Source of the DNA: Guyanagaster necrorhizus
Lineage: Eukaryota; Basidiomycota; Agaricomycetes; Agaricales; Physalacriaceae
DNA: 64,000 nucleotides
Assembly (NCBI RefSeq): GCF_019112545.1
Contig: NW_025064896.1
Location: forward strand, 985,317-1,049,316
Direction: 5' to 3'
Under the pieces are notes generated by a model. It was not told where the DNA came from, made no database searches, and saw only the letters and a program-made list of their open reading frames with translations. Below are positions 58,020-64,000 of this stretch, piece after piece; position 1 is the first letter of the stretch; every line of letters starts with the position of its first letter. Made by a program: the position numbers and the translations under genes.

Positions 58020-61000
58020 CTACACCTTCATCTTCGCAAATGTTCTAGCCATGCCTTCTGCATCCTCATCAATTTCATCTATCCCAGACACATGTACGTC
58101 TGACGACGACCCTTTCTTAGCTGGACCGTTCTGTGCATTTCGAGTCCAGAAGTGGTCAGGCTGAAATGCATCAGGATTCACCGAAATCCTATCTTGGTGC
58201 TTCTGCAGCTGCTCGTCACTCCACCGTCGTAAACGGAGAAGGAACGTCATAAAATGGTATGTTTGAATCGGGGAAGAGATATCAAAAATCCGGATGTTCC
58301 GGTCCATAATGAAAACACGCTGGAATACTTATCAATTAAAACATCATCATATGCAGGCAGTGAAAACATACATCCAATCTTTGCGAATACCAACAGCACA
58401 TGAGCGCACCCGATGCACCATTAGTTGCCAAACCAAACACAGGATACCTGGTTATTCCGAGGCTCTTGAGATGCATTACCGCACTGACAAGATATATCTT
58501 GCATTGGTTTACAGCCTTTCCTGCCTCCTCCTCGGGTCTCTTGTACTCGCCAACAAAGACAGAAAGGAGATGCTTTCCAAGAAGATTCTCTACGATCCTT
58601 TCGAGGTCCTTCTGGGTGATCTTGAAAGCTTTTGTCTCCGAGGCATTCGTGAAGAATGGGCTTTTCGTTTGTTGCCTCCCTGCTTCGGTACGAGGAGTCT
58701 CGGGGTGTCTTTCCTCAACCCTGGGCGGCAGATTTGTCTGAGGGTCCTGATCGGCTGGTGATGGGGGCTTGAGCCTATGCCAACCACACACCAGATCTAT
58801 TGGTCGGTTGTGTTTCGGAATGGATTTAGGGATGGAGAGTGGGAAGGCCAAGAAAGCATCACATTTGGCGTTATCGGGTTCATCCTTCGCACGCTCCTTG
58901 ATGATCTCAGCAACGTTCGGAGCCGTCATCAGATCCACTACCTGCTGTCGGTAGTGAAATGCATCTGCCAAGGCATCTGCGGCTTGCGTACAAACGGGGT
59001 CCCTAATTCCGTACCGAGATTCAGCAATCTTAAAGGCTCGTGAACAAAGTTGCACAAAGACATTCGCTTGCTCCTCGGCACTCGAGTCAGCGTTAGTTGT
59101 GCCTGACGCCAAGTCAAGGGCAATGTTTCTCGAAAGTGCCAATAATTTTTCCAACCTGCATAGCAATGAGCCGACAGAAGCGAAAGACAAACAACATGCA
59201 CATACAAAACTCGTTGTGAGATAATATCACCCTGGACAACGAAAGAGATGTAAAGAAGAAAATCCCAGCAATGTCTAGCTTCGGTCTCGTTGGGCTTGTA
59301 GTCAAGGCCTTTCCCAAACCCTCCGACGGAGACGCATAAAAGGAAAGAGAGTGATTCGGTGACAATCTTCATCAGGGAAGGATCGAGCGTAGAGTATTCA
59401 GGCGCTGTTGACTTTGATTTGAATAGTGTGTGATAAGCACCAGCTACTGACAGAGGATTCCACTTACATCCATATCCACAACCTGACGCATGATCAGGTC
59501 AAGAATCGGCTTTACAGCCTTATCGACAGACGGAGGAGTAACCTGGTAATACGTATCAGAATTCCGTCTTCCACGATGCTGGATAATGCTCACCCACGAC
59601 GGCTTTTGATATTCAGTCAGATCATCGTAGATCCTGACCATGGCGGTGACCTCTTCGTTCTGGGCCGCGGTAATGACGGTATCGTTATCCTTATACGAAA
59701 GCGTAGGTCCATCTTCCTTCTCCATGGATCTTCTTACATCCATCGCCGTAGCGTCCGTTAGAGGTAGGCGGGCGACGCTGAACGCGTGTCGGTCGTAGAG
59801 GAAGCTGCCAATACTCAAAGGATCACCGTCCGCTATTCCAGCTTCAGGAACTTTCGCCATTCTTCATAACAATGTCAGGCTATGGTAGCACAAAAGCAAC
59901 AAGTGGAAGTGAACTGACGCTGAGGCTGCCTTAGCGCGAGTGGATGCCCTAATAGAATGACTTAACAACGATCATGAGAGGATGCCAATGCTCACTCACC
60001 CACTCATGGTCGATGTACCACTATGTGTAATTTTAGTGCTACCACTCAACGGGACAACAATGAACGTACTGCGACGTATGCCGTTGCTTTCCTTCGACCG
60101 GGGGGTTCAGGCTGCTCTGCGACGACATTTTGGCTGAGGCTGCTCGTTTGCTAGACTTAGAAGGCACAGACATCTTAGCAATTTCAGAGGTTGGGAAAGG
60201 ATCGATGGATTCCGATGCCCTGCACAGCAAAGGGACTGAGGTTTTAAATCCAGCATCTATCGATTAAAACATACGAGCCATCCTGGGGTGAAGGAACACC
60301 GCACAACCAAATGCGGATCCTTCTTTCACCTTGTTCTCCCAAATCGGATTGATCTTCATCCAGCTGAATTGAGTCGGATCGCCATAAAATGGGCTTGAAT
60401 GTCGGGTTCAGGGATTCCGAGACAATACTTTCGACGTGCTGACGAAGGCTGAGAACGAATTGTGCCAGTTGAATAGTAGACACTGGGTCCGTTAAATCAT
60501 AGATTCCCAAAGAAGAGTTTGGACGATGCTGGTCGGAGTATGCAACCGTGACTCTGGGCTTCTGAAATAACCAATAAGAAATCATCTAGTGACAAGAAGC
60601 AGTAACTTACCAGAAGATGGTCCGCATCGCCGTGCTGTTCAATCCAACCCATCACCACGCGGCCAATGCATCCTGTTTCTGACAAGATGACCCCCACTAC
60701 GGGCTCAGATATTCCCCAAGTATACCGCTGATAAACTGTGCTCTGGATCAGCGGTATGATATTCCTCCTATCAGCAACACAAAGAAATGGGAGGGCGGCA
60801 CAATCAGGTCGCAGCCAATGCGAGAGCACATGAGCTTCCACCGGGATATTCGACAGTGGCGCCGATGTCGGCTCTGTCGAAATGTCCGTGCTCCCGTAGC
60901 AGGAATCTTCATCAGATTGTTCTGATAGTGACTCCTCTCCATCTGAAAGACTGCAGCCGCTCCCGTCATGATGTGACTCTTCGCCATCCTCTGTCATAGG

Positions 61001-61573
61001 AGACGGATCGTCTGTGATTTGGCTGGCAATCTCATCACTTAGCGGCTGAAACGTATTTGCAAGATGAGACGCGAGAAGAGAAGCTTGACCATCCAGCACG
61101 ACGCACTTGGACTCTGGTAGTTTGGGTAAAGCAAACGACACATTTTCCCTGTAGATTTAGTAGTGAAAAATACAGCTTATACTCGTGACGACGGATACTC
61201 ACAGGATATATGATTTGTCATAGCAGTTAATAAGAAGCGACCGGAGCAACAATGTCCAAAAAGGTGTGGTTGGACGTGCGACGTCATATATCGACATCTC
61301 AGAAAGGGCGCGGAGTGATGCAACAGTGGAAAGTATCAAGTCCAACACTGACAAGACCTGCGAGTTGCAATGGGTGTCACTGAAGACTCCTGGTGAGCTC
61401 TCGAATAGCGTGGCGAGCTCTCCGAGCAATTCAGAGGACCTTAGCGAAGCCAAGTTGCATGTTCCATCGGCAAGCTCTAAGGGAATCCTGGAAGCCAGAA
61501 GGCGCGACAAGGAAGTTACTTCGGGTGGCCAGTCAGATGCATCAGATATAGAAACCCAGTCTGGATTAGACAT
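58020..61573 (-). CDS. Large uncharacterised protein
   Basis: A long multi-exon gene that I can read as one chain. The ATG at 61573 gives MSNPDWVSISDASDWPPEVT, then helices (LRSSELLGELATLFESSPGV; VLSVLDLILSTVASLRAL). An acidic linker (near 60895-61010) precedes HWLRPDCAALPFLCVADRRN and EPVVGVILSETGCIGRVVMG, and a PRVTVAYSDQHRPNSSLGIY block. The chain continues with a basic Ser-rich linker and MAKVPEAGIADGDPLSIGSF, helical DFLLYISFVVQGDI-like parts and KITQKDLERIVENLLGKHLL. It ends in RVFIMDRNIRIFDISSPIQT and a TAG at 58020-58022. Exons join in frame wherever I checked (for example SQRLD to RVFIMDRN across an intron near 58330). I recognise no domain. Total length is probably 800-900 residues. 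Conserved spacing suggests an intact fungal protein of unknown function. Its start faces Nup107 across 157 bp. Confidence 0.65.
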
Positions 61574-61730
61574 TCGAGACTTAGTGGTAGCGGAAGAAGA
61601 GAGAGAAATATCAAATAAAACGACATAATGGGTAGTCACGTGCGCCGCGACGAACGCGACTTTTTATTCAGCCAGACTTGTTGCTGTCTACCCCCACAGC
61701 TGCAGTTTTTGGGCTGATATTTCCGTCCCA
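61574..61730. promoter_or_regulatory. Very short divergent promoter (uncharacterised gene / Nup107)
   Basis: The two start codons are only 157 bp apart, so both genes share one promoter region. No obvious core element is visible. Co-regulation is inference from geometry. Confidence 0.5.
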
Positions 61731-64000
61731 ATGGCGGACAACGTCTACGAGGCTTGCGCAGATGTTCTATCTCTCTTCCAGTCAATGCAAGATGACTTGG
61801 CGGCCATCCTCGACCCCGAAACAGGATTTGCGCCTCAGTTAAGAGCAATCTGTCGAAACCTGTAATCATCATTTAATCGAATCGAATTTATTTCTGATAA
61901 TTGACTCGAATCTACAGGATAGCAGAGTACGAGGAGCAAACCCCCGACCACGTAGCTGGCAGTATATTGGACCTCTTGCGGTTAGAGGAGAATACTTGGG
62001 GATTGCTTCAAGCTGTGATGCCGTGCGCCCATTCCCTCTAAATTTCAGTCCAAATCTGATTGATAACAGCGCCCGAAAGACAGAATTTCCTCAATTCGAC
62101 TCTGCACGCGATTTACTGCAAGAAAATCCCTACACGCCGACGTCGACCGTCGCACAGGCTATCATGAATGCCTCGCCACTCCTCTCTGAACTTATTGTGA
62201 TACGCGAATGGCTGCAAGAGACGGCACCTGCGCCACAACATCCTGAAGCCACCACTGGGTATTGGACATTTACGAAACATAACGTCGTCCAAGCTGCTCG
62301 AACGGCAGCCGGGGCCAGGGGCGGTCTTGTCAAGGAGCTGGATCCAGATGCCTTGAATCGAGGAGATGGAAGGGCTTTGGCTTCGGATGATGCGGTGAGC
62401 TATGTTCGGCCTTGTCTCTAACACAAACTCATGTCAATAGAACTTTGAAAAAAATCTCACTCAAGCATTGTATTCGTTCGTTCGGGCAGGCCGGCTGGAA
62501 GAGGCAATTGAACTATGTAGAAAGGCGCACCAACCCTGGAGGGCAGCTAGTATACGTGGGTCACGATTGTTTCAGTGGCGTTTACTATGTAAGAACTCGC
62601 TTGGTTCGGAGAGCCCTTATTCCTGACCTTCACCCTTCTCCCAGCGAATGAAACAGCTGGTGACGAGTCTGATGAGGATGATCCTGATATGTGGATAGGA
62701 AATCGGAATCGCCGGTTGTGGAAAACAACGTGTACACGAGCCGCCCTAAATACCAACCTACCAGAACACGAAAGAGTGCTATATGCCGCGCTTGCGCCTT
62801 CGCCGCAAACTTTCGGTGTACTGAAATCGGCGTGTCGCACGTGGGAGGACTACCTATGGGCGCATGTCAGTATTATGTGTGAAGAGAAGGAGTCGATGGA
62901 GATGAACAAACTCGGCGGATGTTTCTGGGAAGGTGGGAAGACTGCTGTGGAAAAAGGTGTTGCGGTGATCTCCGAAGACAAACAGGAAGAGGAGGAGGAG
63001 GAGTGGCAGAAAGAGGTTTGTCAGGTGCTAGAAGGACTACGTACTGTACCTGTGGAAGATGGGTAAGGGAGTTTTCTTTTCACCGCTCGCGATCTGACTA
63101 TTTGTCTTTTTAGACCCAGTGCCGGCCATCCGTTACATTTCTCCCAGCTGCACATAATACTGGATCGGACGAGTGTGCTTTTGACTACATTCTCTGACGG
63201 TTTGAAACAAGGCTTGTACCAGAGATCGTCATTGGAGTGAGTGTTTTTGTCATTTTCTTGTTCAAGCATCTTATTTCCGAGAGCAGATATGCCCCAATGT
63301 GCCGATTTTTCGCCCACCTATGTCTCTTTTTGCAAATGATAGAAATCGCTGTCCCGCCTGCTGCTGTACAGACGATTCTGGAAGCGTATCTCCAAGTTCT
63401 TGAGGTATATTTGTCTCACATATCAGTGACTGTGAGGTTGACTGATTTTAGGCTGCCGGTCAAAGAGACCTCATTGCGATGTACGCGGGTGCTTTGGGAG
63501 ATAACGCTATCAACAGATATGCAGTCTTCCTAGTCTCACTAGACCTGACCGCGGATCCTGCTGAGAGACGGCAGGCTTTAACACGGGCGCGGGAACATGG
63601 ACTCGATGTGGATCGAGTGGCAGTCGCCACTGCTGAGCAGACTATCGTCAAGGCCTTCGATGTTCGTGGTTCTCCATTTTTTTAGTGATTTTTCTGTTTT
63701 GCTAACGACGTGCAGCTTCTGCCTCTCGTCAGAGGATCTTTGCCTTCGCTTGCTACTTTGCAGACATCGCCCACTGATGCACAGCTGCTACTATTGAGGT
63801 CGATTGAGTGGACAACGTTCATGGAATCGACATACGATACAGCTCTGGAGCAAGCGAATGTGATTCTTCGTTATTTCTTGGGTATGCTCATCTTATTGTC
63901 GGTCTTCATAATGCTGAACATTTTATATGTAGCATCTGGAAGAGTGCAAGTCGCGCAACAGCTCCTTGGGATGCTACCCTTGGACTTGGCATCTATCAGT
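61731..64000 (+). CDS. NUP84: Nucleoporin Nup107/Nup84, N-terminal part (cut by window end)
   Basis: Scaffold nucleoporin of the Y-complex, on the nuclear envelope. The ATG at 61731 gives MADNVYEACADVLSLFQSMQ. Helical segments follow: RIAEYEEQTPDHVAGSILDL, ENPYTPTSTVAQAIMNASPL, LLSELIVIREWLQETAPAPQ, and GYWTFTKHNVVQAARTAAGA. The core Nup84/107 pattern is clear further on: LTQALYSFVRAGRLEEAIEL, CRKAHQPWRAASIRG, RRLWKTTCTRAA, HERVLYAALAP, and CRTWEDYLWAHVSIMCEEKE. Later helices run to ILEAYLQVLEAAGQRDLIAM and LASGRVQVAQQLLGMLPLDL at the window edge. Introns are short. The family is about 700-900 residues, so most of the protein is here and the C-terminus lies beyond 64000. Confidence 0.92.

Overview
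The window reads as nuclear DNA of a basidiomycete fungus, most likely an Agaricomycete. Nearly every recognisable protein is split by many short introns (about 45-70 nt) with GT(A/G)NGT donors and short pyrimidine-AG acceptors. Genes lie on both strands without operon logic. The protein content fits a mushroom or wood- and litter-decay fungus: oxalate decarboxylase, cyanase, a fungal FAD monooxygenase, a secreted type-B carboxylesterase, a seven-helix receptor-like gene, F-box relics and a TPR/MYND-family relic. Boundaries were derived by reading splice sites and protein conservation by eye, so internal exon edges are models.

The left two thirds (1-42.5 kb) is a loose, accessory-type region. 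Working genes sit as islands: oxalate decarboxylase (2.8-5.1 kb), a TPX2-domain protein (8.9-10.6), a DUF4604 protein (14.1-14.7), a receptor-like gene with a possible frame break (15.5-16.6), SDHAF3 and cyanase in tandem (19.8-21.4), a conserved-looking hypothetical gene (21.5-22.3), a small membrane protein (26.7-27.6), an FAD monooxygenase (32.7-34.7), a carboxylesterase (35.3-37.6) and a basic Ser/Arg-rich protein (38.4-39.3). Between them are long stretches with no convincing gene, and visible gene decay: two tandem broken F-box copies (22.6-25.0) and a broken TPR/DUF4470-like gene (29.5-31.9).

The right third (42.5-64 kb) is dense housekeeping DNA: a hydantoinase/oxoprolinase-DUF917 fusion enzyme, the HOPS subunit Vps39/Vam6, an ankyrin-repeat protein, the mRNA export receptor Mex67, an RBM18-type RRM protein, a large uncharacterised protein, and the start of the nucleoporin Nup107/Nup84 (cut by the window end). 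Mex67 and the RRM gene share a 273-bp divergent promoter. The uncharacterised gene and Nup107 share one of only about 157 bp. Two mRNA-export/nuclear-pore genes therefore sit within about 8 kb of each other.

I found no tRNA, rRNA, CRISPR array or intact transposon. The most distinctive observations concern gene structure: three independent GC-AG introns, an intron at the same codon and phase in both cupin halves of oxalate decarboxylase, micro-exons in cyanase, and changed FAD-motif residues in the monooxygenase. I see no convincing new multi-gene system.
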